From the NCBI RefSeq assembly GCF_011762225.1, contig NZ_JAASQI010000005.1:124001-188000 (forward strand): a stretch of DNA of 64,000 bases, given 5' to 3'. The position numbers were made by a program, and so were the translations under genes. Source of the stretch: Pseudochelatococcus lubricantis. Lineage in GTDB: Bacteria > Pseudomonadota > Alphaproteobacteria > Rhizobiales > Beijerinckiaceae. The notes beneath the pieces are model-generated. The model did no database searches. It was not told the origin of the DNA and saw nothing but the letters and a program-made list of their open reading frames with translations. Numbering within the stretch: the first letter of the stretch is position 1; every line of letters begins with the position of its first letter. Positions 54,802 to 64,000 of this stretch are shown here, in pieces.

Positions 54802-56037
54802 TTATGGCGCCAGCAGCGACACGCGGTTGCCGGGGTGGCGCGCGATGCGGCCGGCAAGCTCCAGGTCGAGCAGCGCCGCATGCACCACGCGGACGGGCAG
54901 CCCGGCGCTGCGCACGAGTTCGTCCACGTCGACGGGCGCCGTTCCCAGGAGATCGGCGATGAGGTGCGCGCCCTCCTCCATCCGGGCGGGGAACCGCGCG
55001 CGCTCGTCACCGGCAGCCTTGCCGCCGTCGTAGAGTCCCGGATCGTAGGCGGCGCGATCGGCGACGGGCGCGGGAGCGATCTCGGGCCAGTCGAATTCGT
55101 CCCACAACGGTTCGCCTGTTTCTTCGGCGTTGCCGGCCTCGAACAGCGATTTCTGCGCCGGCCCCCTGTCCACGAGCGGCGCCAGTGCCGTCACCACGTC
55201 ATCGACCCCCGCGCAAAGGTTCGCGCCCTGCCGGATCAGGTCGTTGGGGCCGTCGGCGCGCGGATCGAGCGGCGAGCCTGGCACGGCGAACACCTCGCGC
55301 CCTTGTTCCATGGCGAAGCGGGCGGTAATGAGCGAGCCGGACCTGCGCGCCGCCTCGACGATGACGGTGCCGAGCGACAGGCCGGAGACGATACGGTTGC
55401 GCCGGGGAAAATCCCGCCCGCGCGCGGTCCAGCCCATGGGCATCTCGCAGACGGCCGCGCCTCCCTCTATGATCTTCATGAGCAGCGGCTCGTTCTCAGG
55501 CGGGTAGATTTTATCATGGCCGCCGGCGAGTACGGCGACGGTGCCGGTGACGAGGCTCGCGGCGTGGGCGCGCGCATCGATGCCGCGCGCGAGCCCGGAC
55601 ACCACGGTGAAGCCCGCCTCGCCCAGCCCGCGGGCCAGCCGTTCCGCGAAGGTCTGGCCGTTGGCCGAGGCGTTGCGCGATCCCACGATGGCCACCATGG
55701 GCTTCGCGAGCACGGAAAGGTCGCCGCGCACCGCGATGACCGGCGGCGCGGAGTCGATGGCGCGCAGCGCCTCGGGGTAGTCCGGCTCGCCGAGCGCCAC
55801 GAAGCAAACGCCCATGCGCCGCGCGGTGGCGAGTTCCCGCTCCGCCTCCGCGCGGGAAGCGACGCGGACAGCGCGGCCGCTCTTGCGCGCCAGCTCCGGC
55901 ACGGCCTCCAGCGCGGCGGAGGCTGTGCCGAAGCGCGCGATCAGCGTGCGGAAAGTGCGCGGGCCGACGTTGTCGGATCGGATAAGGCGCAGCCAGTTCA
56001 GCCGCTGCTCGTCATCAAGCCGTACGCCCGTCGCCAT
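54802..56037 (-). CDS. dprA: DNA processing protein DprA
   Basis: A 411-residue protein that loads RecA on incoming single-stranded DNA. An N-terminal SAM-like helical part (LNWLRLIRSDNVGPRTFRTL) is followed by the Rossmann core (AIVGSRNASANGQTFAERLA, VVSGLARGIDARAHAASL, FPRRNRIVSGLSLGTVIVEA). A C-terminal winged helix closes it (VDVDELVRSAGLPVRVVHAA). It is part of the leftward run pyrB-pyrC-plsY-dprA. Confidence 0.94.
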   Translation of the reverse strand: MATGVRLDDEQRLNWLRLIRSDNVGPRTFRTLIARFGTASAALEAVPELARKSGRAVRVASRAEAERELATARRMGVCFVALGEPDYPEALRAIDSAPPVIAVRGDLSVLAKPMVAIVGSRNASANGQTFAERLARGLGEAGFTVVSGLARGIDARAHAASLVTGTVAVLAGGHDKIYPPENEPLLMKIIEGGAAVCEMPMGWTARGRDFPRRNRIVSGLSLGTVIVEAARRSGSLITARFAMEQGREVFAVPGSPLDPRADGPNDLIRQGANLCAGVDDVVTALAPLVDRGPAQKSLFEAGNAEETGEPLWDEFDWPEIAPAPVADRAAYDPGLYDGGKAAGDERARFPARMEEGAHLIADLLGTAPVDVDELVRSAGLPVRVVHAALLDLELAGRIARHPGNRVSLLAP

Positions 56038-56209
56038 CCCGTATATCCCGCCAATGCACGCTCCCGTGAAGCGGACAGGGCTTCCGGGTAAAGATGTTGC
56101 TCAATAAACTCTCCAGACCGGGCAGCCTCCGGCGCACCCTGATCGATCAGAGTTCGCTCAAACTCAAAAATCTGCAAGCTGCCCCGCTTCAATACAAACA
56201 GGATGGATT

Positions 56210-56827
56210 TTAGCCCTGCTTTTTCTCGCCGATGCGCGGCTCCGTCTTCGTGGCAAGGCGTGCGATATTGCCACGATGCTTGTACCACAGAAGCGCGCCC
56301 AGGATGCAGTAAAGCACCGCAACCTTGCCCTGGCCTGTCTCCCACAGCACGACCGGCGTCGCCGCGCTGGCGGCGAGCGCGGCGAGGGACGAATAGCGAT
56401 AGATCAGCGCCGTGATCAGCCAGATCGCCGCGAAGGCTAGCGCGGCAACGGGCGCGAGGCCGACAAGACAACCGATGAACGTCGCGACGCCCTTCCCGCC
56501 CCTGAACTGCAGCCAGACGGGAAACAGATGCCCGAGGAACGCGCCGAGCGCCGCATAGAGCGCGACGTCGCGCCCCGCGAAATCCTCGACGAGGATGACG
56601 GCGAGTGCGCCCTTCAGCATGTCGCCGAGCAGCGTCGCCGCCGCGAGCGCCTTGTTGCCGGTGCGCAGCACATTGGTGGCGCCGATGTTGCCGGAGCCGA
56701 TCTGGCGGATGTCGCCGAGGCCGGCGAACCGCGTCAGCAGCAGGCCAAACGGGATCGAGCCCAGAACGTAGCCGAACAGCAGGGCAAGGACGCCCTGCGG
56801 CCAGAATTGCGCCAGCACTTCTTCCAT
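56210..56827 (-). CDS. plsY: Glycerol-3-phosphate acyltransferase PlsY
   Basis: A 205-residue membrane enzyme using acyl-phosphate to make lysophosphatidate. The three motifs are present: [34 protein letters not shown] and [10 protein letters not shown]. About five membrane segments. It starts 12 bases after the pyrC stop. Confidence 0.95.
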   Translation of the reverse strand: MEEVLAQFWPQGVLALLFGYVLGSIPFGLLLTRFAGLGDIRQIGSGNIGATNVLRTGNKALAAATLLGDMLKGALAVILVEDFAGRDVALYAALGAFLGHLFPVWLQFRGGKGVATFIGCLVGLAPVAALAFAAIWLITALIYRYSSLAALAASAATPVVLWETGQGKVAVLYCILGALLWYKHRGNIARLATKTEPRIGEKKQG

Positions 56828-56839
56828 GGGCGTCCCCGG

Positions 56840-58147
56840 TTATTGTTCGTCGTATGCGTACACGAGCCGGCCGGCGATGAAGGTCTTCAGCACGCGCCCG
56901 GTGAGCCGGGCCTCGTCGAACGGCGAGTTCTTGCTTTTCGAATGCAGCTTCAGCTTGTCGACGACATAGGGGAAGTCGATGTCAACGATGATGAGATCCG
57001 CCGGCTTTCCGGCCGAGAGCTGCCCGCCCGGCACGCCGATGAGCTGCGCGGGGCGGGTCGAGAGCGCATGAAGAAGGCGCGGCAGCGTCACCTGCCCCGC
57101 TTCCACCAGCCGCAGGCCGGCGGAAAGCAGCGTCTCCAGGCCCAGCGCGCCGTTGGCGGCTTCCGAGAACGGCAGGCGCTTGGTCTCGACGTCCTGCGGG
57201 TTGTGGTCGGAAACGATGACGTCGATCACACCCTCCGCCAGCGCCGCTATCACCGCCTGCCGGTCGTCCTCGTCGCGCAGCGGCGGCGACAGGCGCAGGA
57301 AGGTGCGGTAGTCGCCAATGTCGATTTCATTCAGCGTCAGGTTGTTGATCGACACGCCGCAGGTGGCCTTGAGGCCGCTGTCCTTGGCACGGCGCACGAT
57401 CTCCACCGAGTCCGCGCAGGAGACGAGCGCGGCGTGGTAGCGCGCGCCGGTGAGCCGCGCGAGGCGGATGTCACGCTCCAGCACGACGGTTTCCGCCTCG
57501 CGCGGGATGCCGTGCAAGCCGAGCAGGCTCGCCCGCGCGCCCTCGTTCATCACGCCGTCTCCGACGAGATCGGGGTCCTCGACGTGGTTGATGATCAGCG
57601 CATCGAAATCGCGCGCATAGGTCATGGCGCGGCGCAGCACCTGCGCATTGGTGACGGCGCGCGTGCCATCGGTGAACGCCACCGCGCCGGCTTCCTGCAG
57701 CAGGCCGATTTCCGTGAGTTCCCGCCCTGCGAGTTCCTTGGTGAGCGCCGCCGCCGGGTGAACATGCACGATGGCCGTGTCGCGCGCGCGGCGCAGCACG
57801 AAGTCGACGATGGCCGGCTCGTCGATCGGCGGGTTCGTCTCGGGCATGCAGACGACGGTGGTCACGCCGCCCGCCGCCGCGGCCTCGCTCGCCGTCTTCA
57901 GCGTCTCGCGGTGCTCGGCGCCGGGTTCGCCGACGAAGGCGCGCAGGTCGACGAGACCGGGCGCGAGCACATGGCCGCCGCAATCGTGCTCCTGCGTGCC
58001 GTCTGGCCCGCTGCCCGCCATGAGATGCGGCCCGACATCGACGATGAGGCCGGCGCGCACCAGCACGCCGCCACGCTCGTCGCGCTCCGTCGCCGGGTCG
58101 ACGATGCGGGCGTTGTGGAAGAGTTGCGGGGGAAGAAACGCGCTCAT
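56840..58147 (-). CDS. pyrC: Dihydroorotase-like protein PyrC without the HxH metal motif
   Basis: A 435-residue amidohydrolase-fold protein in the pyrB operon. At residues 67-76 the usual D-x-H-x-H-x-R-E-P-G is [10 protein letters not shown]: both zinc histidines are replaced (Arg69, Phe71). Other family parts remain ([30 protein letters not shown]). It therefore resembles the non-catalytic PyrC' that assembles with aspartate transcarbamoylase in Pseudomonas, and a catalytic dihydroorotase should be encoded elsewhere. The ATG overlaps the pyrB stop by four bases. Confidence 0.88.
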   Translation of the reverse strand: MSAFLPPQLFHNARIVDPATERDERGGVLVRAGLIVDVGPHLMAGSGPDGTQEHDCGGHVLAPGLVDLRAFVGEPGAEHRETLKTASEAAAAGGVTTVVCMPETNPPIDEPAIVDFVLRRARDTAIVHVHPAAALTKELAGRELTEIGLLQEAGAVAFTDGTRAVTNAQVLRRAMTYARDFDALIINHVEDPDLVGDGVMNEGARASLLGLHGIPREAETVVLERDIRLARLTGARYHAALVSCADSVEIVRRAKDSGLKATCGVSINNLTLNEIDIGDYRTFLRLSPPLRDEDDRQAVIAALAEGVIDVIVSDHNPQDVETKRLPFSEAANGALGLETLLSAGLRLVEAGQVTLPRLLHALSTRPAQLIGVPGGQLSAGKPADLIIVDIDFPYVVDKLKLHSKSKNSPFDEARLTGRVLKTFIAGRLVYAYDEQ

Positions 58148-59103
58148 CGGTGGCCCCCATCGTTCGGAAGATGTTGCGCGAGCGCCTCCAGCACCGCCAT
58201 GCGCACGGCGACGCCCATTTCCACCTGCTCGCGGATCAGCGACCGGGCGCCGTCCGCCACGCCCGAATCGATCTCCACGCCCCGGTTCATCGGCCCCGGA
58301 TGCATCACCAGCGCGTCGGGCTTCGCCCAGGATAGCTTTTCCGCATCGAGCCCGTAAAAGCGGAAGTACTCCTTCACCGACGGCACGAACGAGCCGTTCA
58401 TGCGCTCGCGTTGCAGACGCAACATCATAACGATATCAGCGTCTTGCAAGCCTTTCCTCATGTTGGTGAAGGTTTCGACGCCGAATTGCTCGATACCTTC
58501 CGGCAGCAGCGTGGACGGCCCCACGCAGCGCACGCGCGCGCCAAGGGCCTGCAGCAGGATGATGTTGGAGCGCGCCACGCGCGAATGCAGCACGTCGCCG
58601 CAAATGGCGACTGTCAGCCCCTCGATCCGGCCCTTGTTGCGGCGGATGGTGAGCGCGTCGAGCAACGCCTGCGTCGGATGCTCATGCGCGCCGTCGCCGG
58701 CGTTGATCACCGAGCAGTCGACCTTGCGCGCCAGCAGATGCACCGCGCCCGCCGCGTGGTGGCGCACGACGATGATGTCCGGCCGCATGGCGTTCAGCGT
58801 CATGGCGGTGTCGATCAGCGTCTCGCCCTTCTTCACGGAGGAGGAGGCGACCGACATGTTCATGACGTCCGCGCCGAGGCGTTTGCCCGCCAACTCGAAT
58901 GACGATTGCGTCCGCGTGGAGGGCTCGAAGAACAGGTTGATCTGCGTGCGGCCTCGCAGGGTCGCGCGCTTCTTCTCGACCTGACGGCTGACCTCGACGG
59001 CCTTGTCGGCCAGTTCGAGAAGGGTCTCGATGTCAGGCCGGGACAATCCCTCGATGCCAAGCAGGTGGCGATGGGGAAACAGGAATGTTTGGTGCTCGCT
59101 CAT
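58144..59103 (-). CDS. pyrB: Aspartate carbamoyltransferase catalytic subunit
   Basis: A 319-residue enzyme for the first committed step of pyrimidine synthesis. It has the carbamoyl phosphate motif [48 protein letters not shown] and the late [12 protein letters not shown]. The ATG at 59103 gives the normal N-terminus; a longer frame starts at 59169. It is translationally coupled to pyrC. Confidence 0.96.
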   Translation of the reverse strand: MSEHQTFLFPHRHLLGIEGLSRPDIETLLELADKAVEVSRQVEKKRATLRGRTQINLFFEPSTRTQSSFELAGKRLGADVMNMSVASSSVKKGETLIDTAMTLNAMRPDIIVVRHHAAGAVHLLARKVDCSVINAGDGAHEHPTQALLDALTIRRNKGRIEGLTVAICGDVLHSRVARSNIILLQALGARVRCVGPSTLLPEGIEQFGVETFTNMRKGLQDADIVMMLRLQRERMNGSFVPSVKEYFRFYGLDAEKLSWAKPDALVMHPGPMNRGVEIDSGVADGARSLIREQVEMGVAVRMAVLEALAQHLPNDGGHR

Positions 59104-59407
59104 TCTGAAGGCATCGCTATAGAGCATTCGCGCCCGGTTGGAAATCGCCCCGCGGGGGCTGCGCCGCACGCAATATGCACTTTCCAGAATTTTTTTGTGT
59201 GACTTTGTGGCGCACGTTTCGTGCGCAATCGCCGTATAAAATGATATGTCATTATGTTATCAAGGGGTTATATGAATAAGTGGATGTATTGATTTAGAGT
59301 GCCGGACGTTCCGATGGAATCAGACCGTGCGCTCCACGCCACGTTTAACATTTTACCGCAACTTGCCTTCAATTCGATGGATCGACTTGAATGAAAACTG
59401 CCATAGA
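59104..59407. other. Gene-free stretch between glnE and pyrB
   Basis: About 300 bases, AT-rich around 59181-59200 and 59235-59290, expected to hold the pyrB promoter. A hairpin GCGCACG-TTT-CGTGCGC lies at 59210-59226. No coding frame longer than a few codons looks real. Confidence 0.5.
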
Positions 59408-62353
59408 TCAGATCGGCCCCAGAAGCGCCTCGAACACGCCGCGCACCTTTTCGCGCGTTTCGCCGAGGTGCAGCGTCAGCACCCTGGCATCGGGCACGCC
59501 CACGGCGCTGGCGATGCGGGCGACCACGGCGGGAGAGACCTTCTCTGGATCGAACCGGCCTTCCACCGTCAGCCGCTGCCACTGGAAGACGTCCGACAGC
59601 AGCCGGTAGGCGGCGCGCAGCGTCTCCGCCGCCTCGGTGGCCAGAAGGCCAAGGCTGCCGGCCACGTCGAACACCCGCGCCGTCCCGACGTCCGCGACAA
59701 GTTCCGCATGATCGGCGGCGTGCGCCAGCACTAGATACTGGGCGATGAATTCAAGGTCGAACAGCCCGCCCCGTGCGAGCTTCATGTCCCAGCCGTCGGC
59801 GTCGCCCTTCTCGGAGGCGATCAGCGCGCGCATGTCGCGCACTTCCTTCGCCAGTGCCAGCCGGTCGCGCGGCCGGCGCAGGATGGCGCGAACGCCGGCG
59901 CTGACCTCCGCCGCGAGGCTTTCGTCGCCCGCGATCACCCGCGCGCGCGTCAGCGCCATCTGCTCCCAGATTTCGGCGTGGCTGGTGTAATAGTCCGGAA
60001 AGCCCCGGAACTGCGACGCCACCGGCCCCTGGCTGCCGGAAGGGCGCAGGCGCATGTCCACCTCATAGAGGCGGCCGCGCCGGGTCGGCACCGTGAGCGC
60101 GCTGACGAGCCGCTGCGTGAGTCGGGCGTGATAGACCGTCGCGTCCAGCGGCCGCACGCCGTCGCTGCGGTTGCGGTCGGGATCGAAATCGTAGAGCGAC
60201 ACCAGATCGAGGTCGGAAGACGCCGTCATCTCGCGCGCGCCGAGGCGGCCGAAGCCGAGCACCACCATGCGCGCGCCCGGCACGGCGCCGTGCTCGGCGG
60301 CGAAGGCCTCGCGCACCTTGTCGAGCGTCACGGCCACGAGCGATTCGGCAATGGCCGCATAAGCCTCGCCCGCGCGTTCGGGTGGAATGATGCCGGAGAT
60401 GAGGCGCGCACCGGTGAGGAACGTTTCCTGCCGTGCGGCGTCGCGCGCCTTGTCGAGAAATTCCTCGAACGCGCCCTGTCCGTCGCCCGGCAGCGCAACG
60501 AGGCTCCGCACACGCTCGCCCACCGTGCGCGAATCCACGGCGGCGGAAAAGAACATGGGATCGATCACCGCATCCAGCACATGCGGGCTTTGCGCCACCA
60601 CATCCGTGAGGCGTGGAGCGGAACCGAGCAGATCGGCGAAAAGCGCGAGCAGACGGTCGTTCGAGCGCAGGATCGATAACAACTCGACGACAGCCGGAAT
60701 GCGCCCGAAAGCCTCGTCGAGCGCGGCCAGTGCCGCGTCCGGCGCGGCGGTGCGGCCAAGCGCGGTCAGCAGCGCCGGCGTGATCTCCGTCAGCACCTCG
60801 CGCGCGCGGGCCGTAGTGAATGCCTTGCGCCGCCCGAAGTGCCAGCCGCGCACCGTCTCCGCCACCCGCGCCGGATCGCGGAAGCCGAGCCGCTGCAGCG
60901 TCTGCATGGTTTCGGGGTCGTCCTCCGTGCCGGTGAACACAAGGCTGCCGGCCTCCGCCGCCAGCTCCGGCCCTTCCTCGAACAACAGCGCATAATGTTC
61001 CTGCACCACGAGGGCATGGCGCGTGAGTTCGGCCGAGAAGTCGGCGAGCGTCGCGAAACCGCAGAAGCGGGCGAAGCTCTCAAGTGACTGCGGATCGGTG
61101 GGCAGGCGCTGCGTCTGCTCGTCCGCCACCATTTGCAGGCGGTGCTCGACGGTGCGCAGGAAGATGTAGGCGGCGGTCAGGTCGTCCCGTGCGGAAGCCG
61201 TGATCCAGCCGTCCTCGACAAGCGCCCCGAGCATGTCGAGCGTGCGCCGTCCTCTTAATGTGGTACGTCTTCCACCAAACACAAGCTGTTGTGTCTGAAC
61301 GAAAAACTCGATCTCACGGATGCCGCCGCGACCGAGCTTGATATCGTGGCCCGCCACCGCGATCTCGCTATGGCCGCGCACGGCGTGGATCTGACGCTTC
61401 ATCGCGTGGATGTCGGCGATGGTGGCGAAATCGAAGTACTTGCGCCAGATGAACGGCCGCAACTCATCGAGAAAATGTTGGCCGAGCGCGATGTCGCCGG
61501 CAATGGCGCGGGCCTTGATGAAGGCGGCGCGCTCCCAGTTCTGCCCCACGGTCTCGTAATAGGAGAAGGCGGTGGGCAGCGCCACGGCTGGCGCGGTGGA
61601 GCCAGGATCGGGCCGCAGCCGCAGGTCGACGCGGAACACGTAGCCGTCGCCCGTGCGCTCCTGCAGCAGCTTCACCAGATCGCGCGCCAGCCGCACGAAA
61701 AAGGACGGCGGATCGGCGCGCCCCACGACCGGCGCATCGGGATCGTAGAACAGCACGATGTCGATGTCGCTGGAATAGTTAAGTTCGCCCGCCCCGTGCT
61801 TGCCGAGCGCCAGCACGGCGAGGCCCGATCCCGTCTCCGGATCGGCCGGGTCGGGCGGATTGAAGCGCCCGGTCTCTGCCGCCTGTTTCAGCAGGAAGCG
61901 GATGGCGCTGCCCACTGCCGCATCCGCGAAGGCGGAGAGCGAGGCGATGACGGCCTCAAGGCCCCACGCGCCGCCGAGATCGGCGAGCGCCACGAGCAGC
62001 GCATGCTCGGCGCGGGCCCTGCGCAGGTCGCGCATCAGGGCCGCCGCGTCGGCGGCATGGCGCCAGGCATTCGCGGTTTCGTCGAGGATGCGGGCGCGGC
62101 TTTCCCCGACGCCGGTATCGAGCAGGTGTTCGAGCCGCGCCGCATCGCCCGCCGCGAGCCGCCACAGGAAAGGCGAGTGTTCTGCCAGCGCGGCGACGAG
62201 CGTCTGCACGAGGGCCGGCCAGCCGGAGGCGCCCGGTATCTCCGCGAGCGCCGCGGCGGCGGCCTCCGGCTTCGCGAGCACGGGCGCGCGCGCGATGCGC
62301 TCCCGCAGCGGCCGTGGGTCCGCTTCCCGATCAGTTGGGCCTGCGATGGTCAC
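59408..62353 (-). CDS. glnE: Bifunctional glutamine synthetase adenylyltransferase/adenylyl-removing enzyme
   Basis: A 981-residue enzyme that adds AMP to or removes it from glutamine synthetase in response to PII. Two nucleotidyltransferase domains are seen: the N-terminal (adenylyl-removing) one with LNYSSDIDIVLFYDPDA and the C-terminal (adenylyl-adding) one with MTASSDLDLVSLYDFD. A helical linker lies between, and each nucleotidyltransferase domain is followed by a helical domain (RTVEHRLQMVADEQTQRLP after the first). Its ATG overlaps the stop of the histidine kinase gene (ATGA). Confidence 0.96.
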   Translation of the reverse strand: MTIAGPTDREADPRPLRERIARAPVLAKPEAAAAALAEIPGASGWPALVQTLVAALAEHSPFLWRLAAGDAARLEHLLDTGVGESRARILDETANAWRHAADAAALMRDLRRARAEHALLVALADLGGAWGLEAVIASLSAFADAAVGSAIRFLLKQAAETGRFNPPDPADPETGSGLAVLALGKHGAGELNYSSDIDIVLFYDPDAPVVGRADPPSFFVRLARDLVKLLQERTGDGYVFRVDLRLRPDPGSTAPAVALPTAFSYYETVGQNWERAAFIKARAIAGDIALGQHFLDELRPFIWRKYFDFATIADIHAMKRQIHAVRGHSEIAVAGHDIKLGRGGIREIEFFVQTQQLVFGGRRTTLRGRRTLDMLGALVEDGWITASARDDLTAAYIFLRTVEHRLQMVADEQTQRLPTDPQSLESFARFCGFATLADFSAELTRHALVVQEHYALLFEEGPELAAEAGSLVFTGTEDDPETMQTLQRLGFRDPARVAETVRGWHFGRRKAFTTARAREVLTEITPALLTALGRTAAPDAALAALDEAFGRIPAVVELLSILRSNDRLLALFADLLGSAPRLTDVVAQSPHVLDAVIDPMFFSAAVDSRTVGERVRSLVALPGDGQGAFEEFLDKARDAARQETFLTGARLISGIIPPERAGEAYAAIAESLVAVTLDKVREAFAAEHGAVPGARMVVLGFGRLGAREMTASSDLDLVSLYDFDPDRNRSDGVRPLDATVYHARLTQRLVSALTVPTRRGRLYEVDMRLRPSGSQGPVASQFRGFPDYYTSHAEIWEQMALTRARVIAGDESLAAEVSAGVRAILRRPRDRLALAKEVRDMRALIASEKGDADGWDMKLARGGLFDLEFIAQYLVLAHAADHAELVADVGTARVFDVAGSLGLLATEAAETLRAAYRLLSDVFQWQRLTVEGRFDPEKVSPAVVARIASAVGVPDARVLTLHLGETREKVRGVFEALLGPI

Positions 62354-63774
62354 GCGGTCGCCTCCTGTTCCGGCGACAGCGGCAGCGTCATCACCACGCG
62401 CAGACCGGGGGCGTTGTCCTCCAGGCTGAGGGTTCCCCCGTGCATGCGGACGACGGCGGCGACGAGACTGAGCCCCAGCCCGAACCCCGGCTTGGTGCGT
62501 GACGATTCGAGCCGCGCGAAGCGCTCCAGCGCCCGGGCGCGGTCGGATTCGGGAATGCCGGGACCGTGATCCGCGACGCTGATGACCGCCATTTCCCGCC
62601 CGCCTCCGTCGTGTTCGCGCCGCGCCGTGATCGCGATATGGGCATCATCCGCGTCCTCGGGCAAGCCGTATTTCAGCGCGTTATCGATCAGGTTGGCAAG
62701 CGCCTGCCCCACCAGTTCGCGGTTTCCGTTCACAGGCAAGGCGAGATCGGGGGCGATATCGATGGTGACGGGCGCATGCGCCTCGTCCGCCGCAGCTTCG
62801 TAGAGTTCGGCGACGGAGCGGGCCGTTTCCGCCGCATCGAAGGGCGCGGCCGCCGGCGCGGCGTCGCCGGCCTCAAGCCGTGCGATGGTCAGCAGCGCGT
62901 TGAATACGCGGATGAGGTTGTCCGATTCCTCGATTGTGGTGTCGAGTGCGCGGGCGTATTCTTCCGGCGTCGTCGCTGTACGCAGCGCCTCCTCGGCCCG
63001 GTTGCGCAGCCGGGTGAGCGGCGTCTTCAGGTCGTGGGCGATGTTGTCCGAGACTTCCTTCATGCCGGTCATCAGTTCGCCGATCCGGTCGAGCATGGCG
63101 TTGAGGTTGAGCGCCAGCCGGTCGAGTTCGTCGCCGTTGCCCGCCACCGCGAGCCGCCCGCCGAGATCGCCCGCCATGATGGTGCGCGTGGTCTCCGTCA
63201 TGGCATCGACGCGCTTCAGTACCCGGCGCGTGATGAACCAGCCGCCGAGACAGGCCAGCACCGTCACGAGCCCGAGCGACAGGAGCAGCGCCTCGCGGAT
63301 CACCTGGTCGAGCCGCTCCCGCTCGCCCACGTCCCGCCCTACCAGCATGCGGAAGCCGCCGGGCAGGACGAACACATGCGCCATCGCCTCGCGCGCATGC
63401 GCTTCCGTACCGTCGCCGGGGCTGTAGAAGGTCTCGTGCACGCCGGGCCGGTCGAGGATGTCGAGCGGCACCGAATCGACATTGCCGGTCAGGTATTCGC
63501 CGGCGAATGTCGTGACCAGATAGAGCGAGGCGCCAGGTTCGCGCGCGCGCCGGTCGATGATGCTGACGAGGCGGCGGATGCCGCCGACGCGGTACTGCTC
63601 CTCCAGCCCCCGGATTTCCGCCGCGATGGTGTCGCGGATCTGGTTGTCGATCACCTGGCGCGTGTTCCACGCCACGTAGCCGATGATGAAGCCGGCGAAC
63701 AGCACGAACACCAGCAGATACATCGCAGAGAGCTTGAAGGCCGTCGTGCGGAAAAGCTTACCGAGCGCCGTCAC
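62350..63774 (-). CDS. Two-component sensor histidine kinase (HAMP, EnvZ/OmpR class)
   Basis: A 474-residue membrane kinase. It has two membrane segments (about 12-34 and 162-182) around a periplasmic sensor of about 125 residues, then HAMP (about 180-235). The phosphate acceptor is His247 in VSDNIAHDLKTPLTRLRNRA. N-box NLIDNALKYG, G1 DHGPGIPESDR and G2 GFGLGLSLV follow. It starts with GTG at 63774, inside the end of the response regulator gene (17-base overlap). The signal is unknown. Confidence 0.92.
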   Translation of the reverse strand: MTALGKLFRTTAFKLSAMYLLVFVLFAGFIIGYVAWNTRQVIDNQIRDTIAAEIRGLEEQYRVGGIRRLVSIIDRRAREPGASLYLVTTFAGEYLTGNVDSVPLDILDRPGVHETFYSPGDGTEAHAREAMAHVFVLPGGFRMLVGRDVGERERLDQVIREALLLSLGLVTVLACLGGWFITRRVLKRVDAMTETTRTIMAGDLGGRLAVAGNGDELDRLALNLNAMLDRIGELMTGMKEVSDNIAHDLKTPLTRLRNRAEEALRTATTPEEYARALDTTIEESDNLIRVFNALLTIARLEAGDAAPAAAPFDAAETARSVAELYEAAADEAHAPVTIDIAPDLALPVNGNRELVGQALANLIDNALKYGLPEDADDAHIAITARREHDGGGREMAVISVADHGPGIPESDRARALERFARLESSRTKPGFGLGLSLVAAVVRMHGGTLSLEDNAPGLRVVMTLPLSPEQEATA

Positions 63775-64000
63775 GGATCATGTACCCCGCGCCTCGCACC
63801 GTGTGAATGAGCGCCGTTTCGTGGCCCTTGTCGATCTTGGCCCGCAGCCGCGACACATGCACGTCGATGACGTTCGTCTGCGGGTCGAAATGGTAGTCCC
63901 ACACGTTTTCCAGCAGCATGGTGCGCGTCACCACCTGTCCGGCGTTGCGCATCAGGTATTCGAGCAGACGGAACTCGCGCGGCTGCAGCACGATCTCCTC
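63758..64000 (-). CDS. OmpR-family response regulator, C-terminal part (cut by window end)
   Basis: The visible 80 residues are the winged-helix DNA-binding domain (LQPREFRLLEYLMRNAGQVV, WDYHFDPQTNVIDVHVSRLR, HTVRGAGYMIRDGAR). The frame continues past base 64000, so the receiver domain lies outside the window. It overlaps the partner kinase gene by 17 bases. Confidence 0.92.
   Translation of the reverse strand, partial: EEIVLQPREFRLLEYLMRNAGQVVTRTMLLENVWDYHFDPQTNVIDVHVSRLRAKIDKGHETALIHTVRGAGYMIRDGAR

Noticed and set aside
59210..59226. Hairpin GCGCACG-TTT-CGTGCGC as a glnE terminator
   Set aside because: On the minus strand it is followed by an A-rich rather than a T-rich run, and it lies about 180 bases after the glnE stop.
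59241..59262. AT-rich stretch ATGATATGTCATTATGTTATC resembling the Zur-type sites
   Set aside because: Only about 13 of 20 positions agree, there is no clean GATAT-N3-ATATC dyad, and the neighbours are pyrB and glnE, not metal genes.

Overview
The window reads as chromosome of a high-GC alphaproteobacterium, most likely of the Hyphomicrobiales (Rhizobiales). The evidence is the gene content: ATP12-type F1 assembly chaperone, NDUFS4-type complex I subunit, ETF-ubiquinone oxidoreductase, a free lipid-A-disaccharide synthase N-terminal domain protein, a FliJ-like coiled-coil protein, a perfect CtrA-type box upstream of ftsK, the pyrB-pyrC-plsY-dprA order, and the gatCAB block. No insertion sequence, integrase, CRISPR array or rRNA gene was found. 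Genus cannot be decided from the sequence alone.

Layout. 1-4.5 kb: edge of a type III secretion locus with SPI-2-like order: TPR chaperone, translocator SctE, translocator SctB, CesT-like class I chaperone whose 3' third is extremely AT-rich, then two more TPR chaperones. 4.5-11.2 kb: leftward polyamine-type operon (class III aminotransferase, binding protein, ATPase, two permeases) with a divergent XRE-cupin regulator and a candidate operator dyad. 11.5-22.9 kb: LuxR-type regulator, MATE pump, pgsA, uvrC, a YhaO/YhaN-like (SbcD/SbcC-like) repair pair, a Bcr/CflA-type MFS pump and a LysE exporter. 23.1-25.1 kb: a zinc ABC operon (47-residue membrane protein, ATPase, permease) that lacks its binding protein. 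25.1-31.1 kb: FliJ-like protein, exonuclease III, LolA, FtsK. 31.3-36.3 kb: cobalamin uptake operon btuB-btuF-btuC-btuD behind a sigma70-like promoter and a cobalamin riboswitch. 36.4-37.5 kb: the zinc binding protein, preceded by an operator-like dyad shared with the 23-kb operon and by a folded leader.

37.6-42.2 kb: TetR regulator, ETF-ubiquinone oxidoreductase and acyl-CoA dehydrogenase, together an electron path from acyl-CoA to ubiquinone. 42.4-48.5 kb: YdcF-like protein, a hypothetical protein, GT8 glycosyltransferase and a leftward operon (ArnT-like, ArnC-like, LABN protein, ATP12) that suggests lipid A or envelope sugar modification. 48.7-51.0 kb: tRNA-Pro(TGG), NDUFS4-like protein, tRNA-Arg(TCT), a small conserved-looking protein, ruvX and a UPF0173-type hydrolase. 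51.1-59.1 kb, all leftward: gatB, chorismate mutase, gatA, gatC, dprA, plsY, a dihydroorotase-like pyrC without its metal-binding His pair, and pyrB. 59.4-64 kb, leftward: response regulator (cut by the window end), histidine kinase and glnE with overlapping ends.

Most promising for follow-up: the split zinc system joined by a shared operator, the 47-residue protein translationally coupled to the zinc ATPase, the predicted three-helix leader next to the zinc binding protein's ribosome site, and the in-frame base-composition cliff inside the type III chaperone gene.
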